This document shows positions 43,719 to 52,910 of a stretch of 64,000 nucleotides of DNA, piece after piece. Each line of letters opens with the position of its first letter. Position 1 is the stretch's first letter. Origin of the DNA: Leptospira hartskeerlii (GTDB taxonomy: Bacteria; Spirochaetota; Leptospiria; Leptospirales; Leptospiraceae); assembly GCF_002811475.1 (NCBI RefSeq), contig NZ_NPDL01000003.1, positions 372,001 to 436,000 of the forward strand. The letters are read 5' to 3'. The notes beneath the pieces were generated by a model. The model had not been told where the DNA came from. It saw nothing but the letters and a program-made list of their open reading frames with translations, and did no database searches. Both the position numbers and the translations under genes were made by a program.

Positions 43719-46168
43719 AAGTATTAGAAAACAAAACATTATGTTTTCATTGTAATACTGAAATAGACGGGGTTTCCATACGTAGAACGGAAAAAGGATT
43801 AGAGAGAGAATATTGCTGTAATGGATGTGCGGAGATTTCCCATCTATTACTCGAAAGCGGACTCGATCAATTCTACCAGATCAGAGGGACCCAGTCCTTA
43901 GAACCGATTGATAAAGAAGTCCAAAAATTTTCTCCGGAAGAATTGGACAATGAATCCGTATATTCCGAATATTTAGAAAAGAAGAATGGTCCGGATTCAA
44001 ACGTATATATCACGGTTACAAACCTGCATTGTTCCGCTTGTGTATGGTTGATTGAAACTGTTCTTACAAAAACGGAAGGGATCCAAGAAGCGAGGATCAA
44101 TTTCGGAACCGGAAGACTCAAAGTAGGATTCGATCTTTCTAAGATCGCACTCGGAAAAATTATCAAAACAATCGAAAGTTTGGGATACAAAGCCAAACTT
44201 TATTCTCCACTAAAAGCGGAATCTAAAGTTGAAAAGCCCTTCCAAGAACTGAGCATTCGGATGATAGTGGCCGGCTTCTGCTGGGGAAATATCATGTTAT
44301 TCTCCGCAAGCCTATATGCGGGATACTTCGAAGGAATGGAATTCAATATTAAGAATCTATTCCATTATATTTCCTGGATATTTGCTACTCCTGTATATTT
44401 CTACTCAGGCTATCCGTTCTGGAAAGGAGCTTACGAATCCTGGAAAAGAAAACTCCTTGGGATGGATACATTATTATTCGCAGGTGTAAGTCTCGCCTAC
44501 TTCTATAGTATCTACGTAACCATTTCAGGAAAAGGAGAAGTTTACTTCGACTCGGTCTGCACTATTTATTTCTTTATTTTACTTGGAAAATACTTCGAGG
44601 CGATGATCCGTTACAAGGCGGGAGCAAAAATAGGAGAATTACTCTCTCTCCTTCCAGAAGAATACGAAGTTTCCAAAAAAGGGATTTGGTCTAAACATTC
44701 CGCTTCTTCTATTGAAAGAGGAGATATAGTCAGATTGTCTTTAGGAAGTAAAGCGCCTGTAGACGGGATCTTAGAATCCGAGACAGCATTTTTCGACGAA
44801 TCCGTTTTGACTGGAGAAAGTAAGCCGATCAGAAAATCCTCGGGAGCGGAGATCAAAGCGGGTTCCGTTTCGCTTTCCACCGATGTAAAATTCCAAGCGA
44901 AAGGCAATGCAAACGAAAGTTCTCTCGCACAGATCGGCAGAATATTAGAAGATTCTTTATTAACAAAACCGAAAATCCAAAGAAGCACGGATAAACTGGC
45001 CGCAATATTCATAAAGGTTGTTCTATTCGTTGCGATCGGAACATTTATCTACTGGTTTAAATTCCATTCCACTGAAGATGCAATCTTAAATACGATCAGT
45101 GTATTGATAGTTGCCTGCCCTTGCGCGTTAGGATTGAGCGTTCCAGCAGCGCTTGTGATCAGCCACCTTCTTCAATCCAAAGAAGGTGCACTCGTTAAAA
45201 ATCCTGAGTCTGTAGAAATTTTAGCAAAAGCAAATCGGATCTTCTTCGATAAAACCGGCACCTTGACTACGGGCAAACTGGAACTAAATGCGGAGAAATA
45301 TTTCGCATTGGAAGAAAATCGTTCTAAGTATAGAGAAATCGCAATTCGATTAGAATCCAATTCTTCCCATCCGATCGCAAAATCGATCATTGAGGCGTTC
45401 GCAAGCGATACACCGCAGTTCTCTGAGCATATTCCTGGCGATGATTTTACAGAAAATCTCACAGGTTGGAACTCCTACAAAGAAATTCCAGGGGAAGGAA
45501 TGGAGGCCAAATTCCAAGACAAGGTATATCGCATAGGAAAGAAAAATTTTGCCTGGGAAAATAAACCCGAAAACGACGGATGGGTGCATCTTTCCGAAAA
45601 CGGTATTCCATTAGTCGCCTGGGAATTTAGGGATAAAGCAAGACCAGAAGCAAAGGACTCAATCCAAGAATTAAAACCATTCATTTCTAACATGGAAATA
45701 TTATCGGGTGATATTACATCCAAAGTGGAAACGCTCTCCAAAGAACTCGGGATCCAAAACTTTAAAGCAAATCTAACTCCGATCCAAAAGAAAGAGAGGA
45801 TCTTAGAGGCTCAGTCTTCCGGAGAAGTAGTCCTCATGGTAGGAGACGGGATCAACGATTCTGCATGTATTGCGCAGGCGGATCTCGGTATTTCTATGGG
45901 AATGGGTTCGGATCTTTCCTTGGATAAATCCGATATTATTCTCGTAAAAGATAAATTGGACTCTCTTCCAAAATCGATATTGATCGCCAGAAAAACAAGA
46001 AGAGTCATTCTTCAAAATATCTGTCTTTCATTAGTTTATAATTCCATAATGATCCCATTGGCAGCAAGCGGATTAATGCTTCCTGTGATCTGTGCGGGTT
46101 TTATGACATTGAGCTCCTTGACAGTAGTATTAAATTCCATTTCTTTAAAACATAGGGTATTTACATGA
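43715..46168 (+). CDS. ccoI: Copper-translocating P-type ATPase for cbb3 biogenesis
   Basis: 817 residues, starting at TTG 43715 that overlaps the ccoH stop (TTGA). A later start would lose the conserved N-terminal metal-binding Cys set (CFHCNTE; YCCNGC). Then an HMA domain (LHCSACVWLIE), eight membrane helices with the CPC motif (CPCALGLSVP), actuator (FDESVLTGESKP), phosphorylation site DKTGTLTTG, the HP motif (SSHPIAKS) and the hinge GDGINDSACI. CcoI (FixI/CopA2) loads copper for the CuB centre. It overlaps ccoS by 4 bases. Confidence 0.96.
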   Translation: MKVLENKTLCFHCNTEIDGVSIRRTEKGLEREYCCNGCAEISHLLLESGLDQFYQIRGTQSLEPIDKEVQKFSPEELDNESVYSEYLEKKNGPDSNVYITVTNLHCSACVWLIETVLTKTEGIQEARINFGTGRLKVGFDLSKIALGKIIKTIESLGYKAKLYSPLKAESKVEKPFQELSIRMIVAGFCWGNIMLFSASLYAGYFEGMEFNIKNLFHYISWIFATPVYFYSGYPFWKGAYESWKRKLLGMDTLLFAGVSLAYFYSIYVTISGKGEVYFDSVCTIYFFILLGKYFEAMIRYKAGAKIGELLSLLPEEYEVSKKGIWSKHSASSIERGDIVRLSLGSKAPVDGILESETAFFDESVLTGESKPIRKSSGAEIKAGSVSLSTDVKFQAKGNANESSLAQIGRILEDSLLTKPKIQRSTDKLAAIFIKVVLFVAIGTFIYWFKFHSTEDAILNTISVLIVACPCALGLSVPAALVISHLLQSKEGALVKNPESVEILAKANRIFFDKTGTLTTGKLELNAEKYFALEENRSKYREIAIRLESNSSHPIAKSIIEAFASDTPQFSEHIPGDDFTENLTGWNSYKEIPGEGMEAKFQDKVYRIGKKNFAWENKPENDGWVHLSENGIPLVAWEFRDKARPEAKDSIQELKPFISNMEILSGDITSKVETLSKELGIQNFKANLTPIQKKERILEAQSSGEVVLMVGDGINDSACIAQADLGISMGMGSDLSLDKSDIILVKDKLDSLPKSILIARKTRRVILQNICLSLVYNSIMIPLAASGLMLPVICAGFMTLSSLTVVLNSISLKHRVFT

Positions 46169-46323
46169 ACGCTTTGTATCTGACTATTCCGATCGCACTC
46201 GTGATCTCCTTCGGAGCATTTTACGTATTCCTACTCAATTTCAAGTCGGGCCAATACGAAGACATCGAAGGCCCGAAATACAGGATGTTATTTGAAGAAG
46301 ATAAACAGGAAAAATCGAATTAG
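46165..46323 (+). CDS. ccoS: cbb3 maturation protein CcoS
   Basis: 52 codons: MNALYLTIPIALVISFG, then AFYVFLLNFKSGQYEDIEG and KYRMLFEEDKQEKSN. One membrane helix followed by the conserved GQyeDiegPkyRMLfeED tail of CcoS. It helps insert haem and copper into CcoN. It starts on the ccoI stop (ATGA). Confidence 0.93.
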   Translation: MNALYLTIPIALVISFGAFYVFLLNFKSGQYEDIEGPKYRMLFEEDKQEKSN

Positions 46324-46332
46324 GAATTCATC

Positions 46333-47085
46333 ATGGAACTGACTTCTGCGATATTATTCGGATCTTTTTTAAACGGGTTAACAGGCTCTTTTCATTGTTT
46401 GGGAATGTGCGGACCTTTAGCTGGGAGTTTAAATCTTACAATTTCTCCGGCCGACAAAAAAACAAGTCCGGTCCTATTACAAATTTTGTATAATCTGGGA
46501 AGATTGGTCTCTTACACTTCTATCGGATTAGGTTTTGGATTTTTAGGAAAAGTAACAAACCAAAGCCTTTCTCTATTACTTCCTGCTCAAGAGTTTGCGG
46601 CCTGGCTCGGAGCCGTATTTATACTGCTCTTTGGAGTTTCAATTCTCATCCAAAAGGATTGGACTCAAAATAGATTTTTCTCCAAAGTATTTTCGAAGGT
46701 TGGATCCAAACTTTTAAAATTCAGAGAGAATAAGAGCCCAAGTTCTCGCTTAGCGATCGGATTTATGTTCGGGATGCTAACAGGATTTTTACCTTGTGGG
46801 ATCTTATATCCCGCGTTCGTAATGGCATTCGCGACAGGTTCGCCCTTGTTCGGCGCCCTTAGTATGTTTTTCTTCTTTTTAGGGACTTTTCCCCTACTTT
46901 TCGGATTCGGATTAGGATTCAGAATGATCTTGGCAAAATTCGGAAAAGATAAACTCAAACTCGCAGGGTTTGCGATCATTCTTCTTTCTATTTCCTTAAT
47001 GTTATTCAGAATGAATCATATTCATAACCATTCTGAATCCGGAGAAAAAATGGAAGAAGGCGGCGCTCATCACCACCATCACTAA
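46333..47085 (+). CDS. DsbD_2/TauE-like membrane protein with poly-His tail
   Basis: 250 residues with about six membrane helices. The paired motifs FHCLGMCGPLAG and FLPCGILYPAF mark the DsbD_2 (sulfite-exporter TauE/SafE-like) family that is regularly found after ccoS. Cys and Met in these motifs suggest copper or thiol handling. The C-terminus is His-rich (NHIHNHSESG then GGAHHHHH), which would bind metal in the cytoplasm or periplasm. It is the last gene of the cbb3 operon, and its stop lies 3 bases from the stop of the convergent gene. Confidence 0.85.
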   Translation: MELTSAILFGSFLNGLTGSFHCLGMCGPLAGSLNLTISPADKKTSPVLLQILYNLGRLVSYTSIGLGFGFLGKVTNQSLSLLLPAQEFAAWLGAVFILLFGVSILIQKDWTQNRFFSKVFSKVGSKLLKFRENKSPSSRLAIGFMFGMLTGFLPCGILYPAFVMAFATGSPLFGALSMFFFFLGTFPLLFGFGLGFRMILAKFGKDKLKLAGFAIILLSISLMLFRMNHIHNHSESGEKMEEGGAHHHHH

Positions 47086-47088
47086 ATC

Positions 47089-47757
47089 TTAAAATTCGGA
47101 GAATTCCCTGGATCTTTTCTCAGGGAAGAGATACCATTTCTGTATTGCTTCTGAAACTAGAAACCACTTGCTACTATCTTCAAAATGACTGGGGGATCCC
47201 GGCACAAAATAGACTTTTTTGATAGAAGTCTCAATTTTAGAAAGGACGGAACGATTCACTATTCTACCCGTAAAATCGAGTTCACCTAAAATATTCAATA
47301 CGGAAGTATTCAAAAACTTACCGCTGTATTCTTGAAGACCATTTCCTATTAGTATGAGACTTTCCACCTGAGTATCCGCGTTTCCAGCAGCACGGAACAT
47401 TCTACTCGCAATTGAAGAAGAACCGATATAAGAAATTTTCAATGAACTTGCGCCTTCGATATTTCTGATCTGCTTAGTGATCTCGGAAAGGCGATCCGAC
47501 AGAAGATTGACATCGGAACGATTGGCGTGGATCTCTCTTTCTTCTTGGGTCAATAGACCTTTTAGAAAAAGAGTGGCCACTCCCCTTTCATTAAGGAAAT
47601 TCCTCATCTTAGAAAATCGATCCGTAAATTTGTCGTCCTTTTCATCCAAAACCAGAACTGCTAAAAATACAGCCTGGCTAGGAATAAAAAGTTCTCCTTT
47701 TAGTTGGACCCGATTTACCTGAAAGTCTAGAGTGGTTTGAATATCATACCGAACCAT
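47089..47757 (-). CDS. Alpha/beta-hydrolase-like protein
   Basis: 222 residues. The layout is of the dienelactone-hydrolase type: a beta-rich start (VNRVQLKGELFIPSQAVFLAVLVLDEKDD), a nucleophile-elbow-like stretch YIGSSSIASRMFRAAGN (GSSSIA instead of GxSxG) and a late His in GSPSHFEDSS. Whether it is active is unclear. It is cytoplasmic, and lies 42 bases downstream of the Crp/Fnr gene on the same strand, so the two may be co-transcribed. Confidence 0.65.
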   Translation of the reverse strand: MVRYDIQTTLDFQVNRVQLKGELFIPSQAVFLAVLVLDEKDDKFTDRFSKMRNFLNERGVATLFLKGLLTQEEREIHANRSDVNLLSDRLSEITKQIRNIEGASSLKISYIGSSSIASRMFRAAGNADTQVESLILIGNGLQEYSGKFLNTSVLNILGELDFTGRIVNRSVLSKIETSIKKVYFVPGSPSHFEDSSKWFLVSEAIQKWYLFPEKRSREFSEF

Positions 47758-47799
47758 TTTATAAAACTTTAATTTTAGATTTAGAAAATGTTCGGAAGT

Positions 47800-48477
47800 T
47801 TAATCCAATAAACGAAGAAGAGCCTCTTCATTTTTGATCACTATTTTTCTTTTATCTATCTCCACCCAACCTCTGCTTTTAAAATCAGCCAAGGCGCGCA
47901 CCAAGGTCTCTGTAGTCACTCCGATCATGGATGCCATGATCTCGCGAGTGAATGGAAGATCTTCTTCCGAGTCTTGGGATTCTGATAATTGTAATAAAAA
48001 TTCTGAAAGTTTCGCGTGAACTTGACGAGTTCCCAGAGAATAGATCTTATTCTCCGCTTCCACCGCCTCGATAGTCACTTGTCTAAACACCGAGTTTTGG
48101 AATTCGGAATCTGAGTTTAATAGTCTTCGAAGTTCTTCTTCTTCCACAAAGAGTACTGTTGATTCAACAAGTGCGACTGCATGGTGCAAAAAATTCCCGC
48201 CGATGGCAGCGTCTCTGATCCCTACCCAGTTCCCTGGATGATAAATTTTGAATGTATGCTGTTTTTCTCCGGAACCGGAAGTTCTATAAGATCGGATGGA
48301 ACCGGTCTCGACTATATAAAATCCGTTGGCCTGTTCCCCTTGAGAGAATAAGATCTCGTTTTTGGAAATCTTCCTACGGGTAAAATTAAGTTCATGGTGG
48401 AGAAGGTTTTCTTTTGGAAAAATTTCCCTTGGTAAAACTCGGTGTGTCTCAGTTTCGATTTTTACTGCGCTGGTCAT
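47800..48477 (-). CDS. Crp/Fnr-family transcriptional regulator
   Basis: 225 residues. Cyclic-nucleotide-binding-like domain at ~25-150 (ILFSQGEQANGFYIVETGSI), dimer helix ~130-160, and winged HTH ~170-225 (MIGVTTETLVRALADFKSRG). There is no Cys anywhere, so an FNR-type [4Fe-4S] sensor is excluded. The recognition helix keeps the E and R of the FNR E-T-x-S-R set, with V replacing S. It lies just after the cbb3 operon, whose promoter carries an FNR-type box, so it is a good candidate for its regulator. A haem, redox or nucleotide signal cannot be told apart here. GGGA lies before the ATG. Confidence 0.9.
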   Translation of the reverse strand: MTSAVKIETETHRVLPREIFPKENLLHHELNFTRRKISKNEILFSQGEQANGFYIVETGSIRSYRTSGSGEKQHTFKIYHPGNWVGIRDAAIGGNFLHHAVALVESTVLFVEEEELRRLLNSDSEFQNSVFRQVTIEAVEAENKIYSLGTRQVHAKLSEFLLQLSESQDSEEDLPFTREIMASMIGVTTETLVRALADFKSRGWVEIDKRKIVIKNEEALLRLLD

Positions 48478-48561
48478 GTTTTAAGTCCCTTTTCTATCTC
48501 GATGTTCTTACCATACGCGAGAAAGAAGCAAAGGTCAAGGGCCGGTGGGAGATCCTACCGA

Positions 48562-48615
48562 TTGGGGTGATTTCCTGCGGATTTCCAGGGTGAAAATCCG
48601 AGGCCCCCAAATCAC
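48562..48615. other. Structured intergenic element with nested and competing stems
   Basis: Between the nuclease gene stop (48619) and the Crp/Fnr start lie GTGATTT...AAATCAC (48567-48573 with 48609-48615) enclosing CGGATTT...AAATCCG (48578-48584 with 48594-48600). TTGGGG (48562-48567) can alternatively pair with CCCCAA (48605-48610), which excludes the outer stem. No T-run follows in the minus direction, so it is not a standard terminator. Confidence 0.35.
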
Positions 48616-48618
48616 GGA

Positions 48619-50004
48619 TTATACTTCGAATTCGAAAACTTCTCCTCTTTCCGGGATCTTAGTTTCCCAGCCATATACATTGCGGATCCGATTCCCCAGA
48701 AGCCTACTTGCGTCCTCTTCTCCATGCACAATAAACACTTCTTTAGGCGGGGTTTTGATCTTGGATAACCAATTGATGAGCTCAGTTTGGTCTGCGTGAG
48801 CAGATAAGCCGTCTATATTCTGAACGTCGCATCTAACTTCGTGGTATTTACCTCGGATCTTGATCTCAGTGTCTCCTCTGAGCAATTTGTTACCTCTTGT
48901 CTCCTTTGCTTGGTAACCAACGAATAATACTAAAGAATTAGGATCCCCTAAAGAATGTTCTAAATAGGAAAGAACACGACCTCCGGTGGCCATCCCACTT
49001 CCGGCGATCACAATTTTAGGACCTCTTTTGCTCACTATTTTTTTGGTTTCGGAAGATTCAGTAATACAAATTATATCTTCTTTGAGTTCGGCTAATTCGT
49101 CTTCTTTAAGCTTATGCCATTCGCTTCCATAAATATTAAATAAATCTAAAACTTTAGAACCCATGGGAGAATCCATGTAGACAGGAATATTCGGGATCTC
49201 TCCCTCTTTCATCAATTTCCAGATCAGATACATGACCGCTTGTATTCTCTCTACCGCAAAACATGGAATGATAATAGTTCCTTTTGAAGTGGAGAATTCA
49301 TGGATCAGTTGCGCCAAACGTTTGATCGGATTTCCTCTGTGTATCCGATTTCCATAAGTGGATTCGATTAGAACAATATCTCCTTCTTCCGGCTTTTCCG
49401 GAGGAAATAGAAGTGGGTCCTCGTCTCTTCCGATATCTCCTGAAAAAATAAGTGTCTTATTCCCAATCTTCAATTCAATGAAACTTGCTCCTAAAATATG
49501 CCCGTTATATCTAAAACGAAATCGTATATTAGGTTCTAGATCGAACCATTCACCTATTTCTACCGCGTGAAATAGTTTGATTGTCTTTTCTGCATCATCA
49601 CTATCGTATAAAGGAAAAGCGGGTTTATGTTTGGAATACCCGCCTGAATTTGCAAGTTCAGCGTCTTCTTCCTGTAATTTTGCGCTGTCTCTCAGAACTA
49701 TATTAGATACTTCTAATGTAGGTTTTGTACCGAATATTTTGCCCCTAAATCCCTTTTTGACGGCTCTAGGCAAATATCCGCAATGGTCCAAATGTCCATG
49801 CGTAAGTAGAATATGATCAATTTCAGTCGGAAAAAATTGGTCAGAATCCCAGTTTAGAAGTCTCAGCTTTTTCTCACCTTGGAAAAGCCCACAATCGATC
49901 AGTATGGTCTTACCGAATGCTTTTAAAAGGTATTTAGAACCTGTGACAGTTCCTACTCCTCCTAAAAATTGTAAGCTAACGAGACGTTCGTTCTGATTCC
50001 CCAC
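48619..50004 (-). CDS. Beta-CASP metallo-beta-lactamase-fold RNase
   Basis: 461 residues from GTG 50004, chosen because AAGGAG lies 8 bases before it; the upstream TTG extension is unlikely. MBL motifs: LLTHGHLDHCGYLPR (HxHxDH), GHILGASF, FSGDIGRDEDP. Beta-CASP motifs: STYGNRIH, IIPCFAVERIQAVMYLIW, AGSGMATGGRVL and the late His in VHGEEDASRLL. This is the MBL-fold exo/endoribonuclease family (RNA 3'-end processing type, CPSF73-like). It stands alone, with no cleaved signal, cytoplasmic. Confidence 0.92.
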   Translation of the reverse strand: MGNQNERLVSLQFLGGVGTVTGSKYLLKAFGKTILIDCGLFQGEKKLRLLNWDSDQFFPTEIDHILLTHGHLDHCGYLPRAVKKGFRGKIFGTKPTLEVSNIVLRDSAKLQEEDAELANSGGYSKHKPAFPLYDSDDAEKTIKLFHAVEIGEWFDLEPNIRFRFRYNGHILGASFIELKIGNKTLIFSGDIGRDEDPLLFPPEKPEEGDIVLIESTYGNRIHRGNPIKRLAQLIHEFSTSKGTIIIPCFAVERIQAVMYLIWKLMKEGEIPNIPVYMDSPMGSKVLDLFNIYGSEWHKLKEDELAELKEDIICITESSETKKIVSKRGPKIVIAGSGMATGGRVLSYLEHSLGDPNSLVLFVGYQAKETRGNKLLRGDTEIKIRGKYHEVRCDVQNIDGLSAHADQTELINWLSKIKTPPKEVFIVHGEEDASRLLGNRIRNVYGWETKIPERGEVFEFEV

Positions 50005-50139
50005 TTTATATTCTCCTTTTGGCGCAATTCTTCCTAGTTGCCGCAAAGAGAGAAGGATAATTAAATTTCCATCTTAAGTCAATAGCTTACGGGAAATTCG
50101 GGGAAATCAGTTCTTAAACGGCAAAACCACAGGGAGAAA

Positions 50140-50862
50140 TTAGAGAAGTTCCTTGATCTTGGAGATATATTTTCTTCCAACCGGGAGTTGAGTTTCATCA
50201 TCGTCTTTTAAATGAACCGAATAATTTCCCATATTATCACTTTGTAAATGGGATAACTTTTCCAAGTTGATTATGTATTGTTTATATATTCTCAAAAACT
50301 TGCCGGGCGGAAGTTTTTGCTCCAGACTTTTTAAGGACTTGTAAGTCACATATTGTCTTTTTTCCGTATGCACTACGCTGAAATTATCTCGAGAAGAAAT
50401 ATAAGTAATCTCTCCATATGGGATCAGAAAATGATTTTCCTTTTCTAAAATAAAAAGTCCATGCTCGTTAAAAACATTCTTAACGGGTTTTCCCGCTTCA
50501 TTCCCCAAAATATCCACGGCCCGATCCACCGCTTTAAAAAACCTTTCTTTGGAAAAAGGTTTAAGAAGATAATCGATCACTCCAAATTCGAATGCCTCGA
50601 TCGCTTTGTCTCTTAACGCAGTAATAAAAATGATATAAGGAGGATTTTCCAGTCTTTCCAAAATATCCAAACCGGAAAGGATAGGAAGATTGATATCCAA
50701 AAACGCAAGATGAAATTCCTCATTCTGGAGATATTCCAGAGCTTCTTCCCCATCTTTCGCGACTTTGACTAATTTTAATTCGGGACGGGCTAAACAATAA
50801 TTAACAAGTAATTCCCTGGTAGGCGCTTCGTCCTCAACGATAAGTGTTTTCCATTCGGCCAT
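50140..50862 (-). CDS. LytTR-type response regulator
   Basis: 240 residues. Receiver (~1-120): LIVEDEAPT, phospho-Asp in LAFLDINLPILSG, DYLLKPFSKE. LytTR DNA-binding domain (~140-240): ITYISSRDNFSVVHTEK, FLRIYKQYIINLEKL, LPVGRKYISKIKELL. It partners the LytS-like kinase whose gene ends 7 bases upstream. Confidence 0.94.
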   Translation of the reverse strand: MAEWKTLIVEDEAPTRELLVNYCLARPELKLVKVAKDGEEALEYLQNEEFHLAFLDINLPILSGLDILERLENPPYIIFITALRDKAIEAFEFGVIDYLLKPFSKERFFKAVDRAVDILGNEAGKPVKNVFNEHGLFILEKENHFLIPYGEITYISSRDNFSVVHTEKRQYVTYKSLKSLEQKLPPGKFLRIYKQYIINLEKLSHLQSDNMGNYSVHLKDDDETQLPVGRKYISKIKELL

Positions 50863-50869
50863 ATTATTT

Positions 50870-52219
50870 CTAATTTTTTGCGGCTGTAAAGCTGATCGTG
50901 ACGATCGCGCCCCCCTCTGGATGATTCTCGATCTTCACTTCCGAACCGTAAAGATAAAATTTTAGACGTTCGGAGATGTTTGCGATACTTCGGGATTTAA
51001 TATTGGAATCCTTTAATCCTGTTCCATTATCCCGAATCGTCACCATCGTCTTGCCATCTTGTATGGAGGCTTTGACGCTTATCTTTCCCTTCCCTTTTTT
51101 ATTTCTTAAACCGTGTATGTACGAATTTTCTACCAAAGGTTGAAGGGTCAAAGGTGGGATCAGACATTGCCTGAAACTTCCAGACTTTTCGGATTCGACC
51201 TCCAAGAAGTCGGAAAATCTGAGTTTCAAAAGCTGAAGATAATTCTCCATAAACTCCCATTCTATATCGAAAGGAACAAGCTGCTGATTTGCCTGATCCA
51301 TTAAGAATCTATAATTGTCCGCAAGCATTAGTATTGCCGAATCCGCAAGTCCAGGATTCGTCTGCAAATAAGAATGGATGATACTCAATGTATTAAAAAG
51401 AAAGTGCGGACTCATCCTATCCTGAAGGATCTTCAGATTGTTTTCGGTATGTCTAGCCTTGTCTTCCGTTTCTTTTCTTTCGGTGATATCGTTACGGATC
51501 GCCAAGTATTGGTAGGGTTTTCCGTTACCGTCTAAAATGGGAGAGATTGTAGTATCTACCCAATAGTATCTTCCGTCTTTTGCTTTGTTCTTTATTTCCC
51601 CTTTCCAAATCTTTCCTTTGGAAATAGTTCTCCATAAGTCGGTAAAAAATTCCTTTGGATGATAGCCGGAATTGACTACGCGGTGAGTGTGGCCTAATAA
51701 TTCGTCTCTGGAATAACCGCTGATATCGCAAAAGTTCTGGTTCACATAGATGATCGTTCCGGCCTTGTCGGTAATCGCAACAATAGAAACCGCATTAAGC
51801 GCTGTTTGAAAATCGGAAAGTTCTTTCAAGGAGCTCGTTAATTCTCTTTCGATCTCCTTGGTCCGAGTGATATCCACTCCCACAAACCAACTCGTGGAAC
51901 CAAAAAGTGGAAACTCCGACGAAATATTAGAAAGAGAAACTAACTTGGATTTTCCTTCTTTGGAGATCAGATCTAATTCCCAATTCTTAAAATCCGAATT
52001 CAAAAGTCCCGGATCGAATCCTGAAGATTCACCTTCTCCTCTTCCAGGGATCAAATTTCCAAAGGAGAAATTACTGTCGCTGAGGATCTCTATAAAAGAA
52101 TATCCCAAAACTCTTTCGCATTCATGGTTCCAGGAAACAGGCCTAAGGTTCTCATCCAAGGAAAAGAAGAGGATAGGCATATTGTCCAAAACGTCTTTCA
52201 GTCGCCTTTCATTTCCCAT
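50870..52219 (-). CDS. LytS-like sensor histidine kinase with two PAS domains
   Basis: 449 residues, no membrane helices, so a soluble sensor. PAS 1 ~5-125 (MPILFFSLDENLRPVSWN), PAS/PAC 2 ~135-255 (IIYVNQNFCDISGYSRDELLG; YLAIRNDITERKETE). His_kinase domain: MSPHFLFNTLSIIHSYLQ (phospho-His in SPHFLFNTL). HATPase: PLVENSYIHGLRNK and IRDNGTGLKDSN. It feeds the LytTR regulator. The stimulus is unknown. Confidence 0.94.
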   Translation of the reverse strand: MGNERRLKDVLDNMPILFFSLDENLRPVSWNHECERVLGYSFIEILSDSNFSFGNLIPGRGEGESSGFDPGLLNSDFKNWELDLISKEGKSKLVSLSNISSEFPLFGSTSWFVGVDITRTKEIERELTSSLKELSDFQTALNAVSIVAITDKAGTIIYVNQNFCDISGYSRDELLGHTHRVVNSGYHPKEFFTDLWRTISKGKIWKGEIKNKAKDGRYYWVDTTISPILDGNGKPYQYLAIRNDITERKETEDKARHTENNLKILQDRMSPHFLFNTLSIIHSYLQTNPGLADSAILMLADNYRFLMDQANQQLVPFDIEWEFMENYLQLLKLRFSDFLEVESEKSGSFRQCLIPPLTLQPLVENSYIHGLRNKKGKGKISVKASIQDGKTMVTIRDNGTGLKDSNIKSRSIANISERLKFYLYGSEVKIENHPEGGAIVTISFTAAKN

Positions 52220-52346
52220 AAATCGCTATATACTCGTAAGTCATCGTTAGATTACTTTTTGCCAGTTCCTATGCAATCAAAATTATGCGGAATACCCTGC
52301 AGGTTTGCATTTTCCTTTTAGATGGGGCAGTTTCCCCCTTCGATGG

Positions 52347-52375
52347 TTGACTCAACTTATAAATTGATCTAAAAC
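52347..52375 (+). promoter_or_regulatory. Promoter candidate of the hsp20 gene
   Basis: TTGACT, 17 bases, TAAAAC. The -35 is near consensus and the -10 weak; it lies 21 bases before the start. TTGACTCAA also forms a short palindrome. No CIRCE or heat-shock operator was seen. Confidence 0.35.
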
Positions 52376-52395
52376 TTTATATGAGGAGAATTCCG

Positions 52396-52827
52396 ATGAA
52401 TAGTATTACAAAACCGACGGATCATTTTTTGAATCTTTCCAATTTGGATCATTTCTTCCAATCCTGGAACGATGTATTGAATAGAAACACTTTACACCAT
52501 ATTCCCGCCGTAAACGTGGTGAAGACCAAAGAAGGATATGAAATGGATTTTGCTGCTCCCGGATTGGAAAAAGGAGATTTTAAGATCGATTTAGAAGGCG
52601 ATCAACTCACGGTAAGTGCGGAAAAAAAATCCGAATCCAAAATAGAGGAAAAATCCTACAGTAAAAGGGAATATAATTATTCGTCTTTTAGCAGGACATT
52701 CAACCTTCCGGATAACGCAATCAAGGATCAAATTTCCGCAAAATATGAGAATGGCGTATTGAAGCTCACAATTCCAAGAAAGGAATTAGAAGCTCCGAAA
52801 AAAACCGTAAAGATCGGAGTAAACTGA
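52396..52827 (+). CDS. Hsp20/alpha-crystallin small heat-shock protein
   Basis: 143 residues from ATG 52396 (AGGAG upstream). The alpha-crystallin domain is ~43-135: VVKTKEGYEMDFAAPGLEKG, LTVSAEKK, FSRTFNLPDNA and YENGVLKLTIPRKE (the GVLxLxxP motif). The C-terminal region KKTVKIGVN holds the IxV-like anchor. It forms oligomers and holds unfolding proteins during stress. A terminator follows. Confidence 0.95.
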   Translation: MNSITKPTDHFLNLSNLDHFFQSWNDVLNRNTLHHIPAVNVVKTKEGYEMDFAAPGLEKGDFKIDLEGDQLTVSAEKKSESKIEEKSYSKREYNYSSFSRTFNLPDNAIKDQISAKYENGVLKLTIPRKELEAPKKTVKIGVN

Positions 52828-52852
52828 GAACACCCTTATACGGGCTGAATAC

Positions 52853-52884
52853 CGGCGAATCCATTTCAAGTTCGCCGATTTTTT
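52853..52884 (+). terminator. Terminator of hsp20
   Basis: CGGCGAA-N11-TTCGCCG followed by ATTTTTTAT, 26 bases after the stop. Confidence 0.85.
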
Positions 52885-52910
52885 ATCGAATACACTTAAG
52901 TAGACATTTC

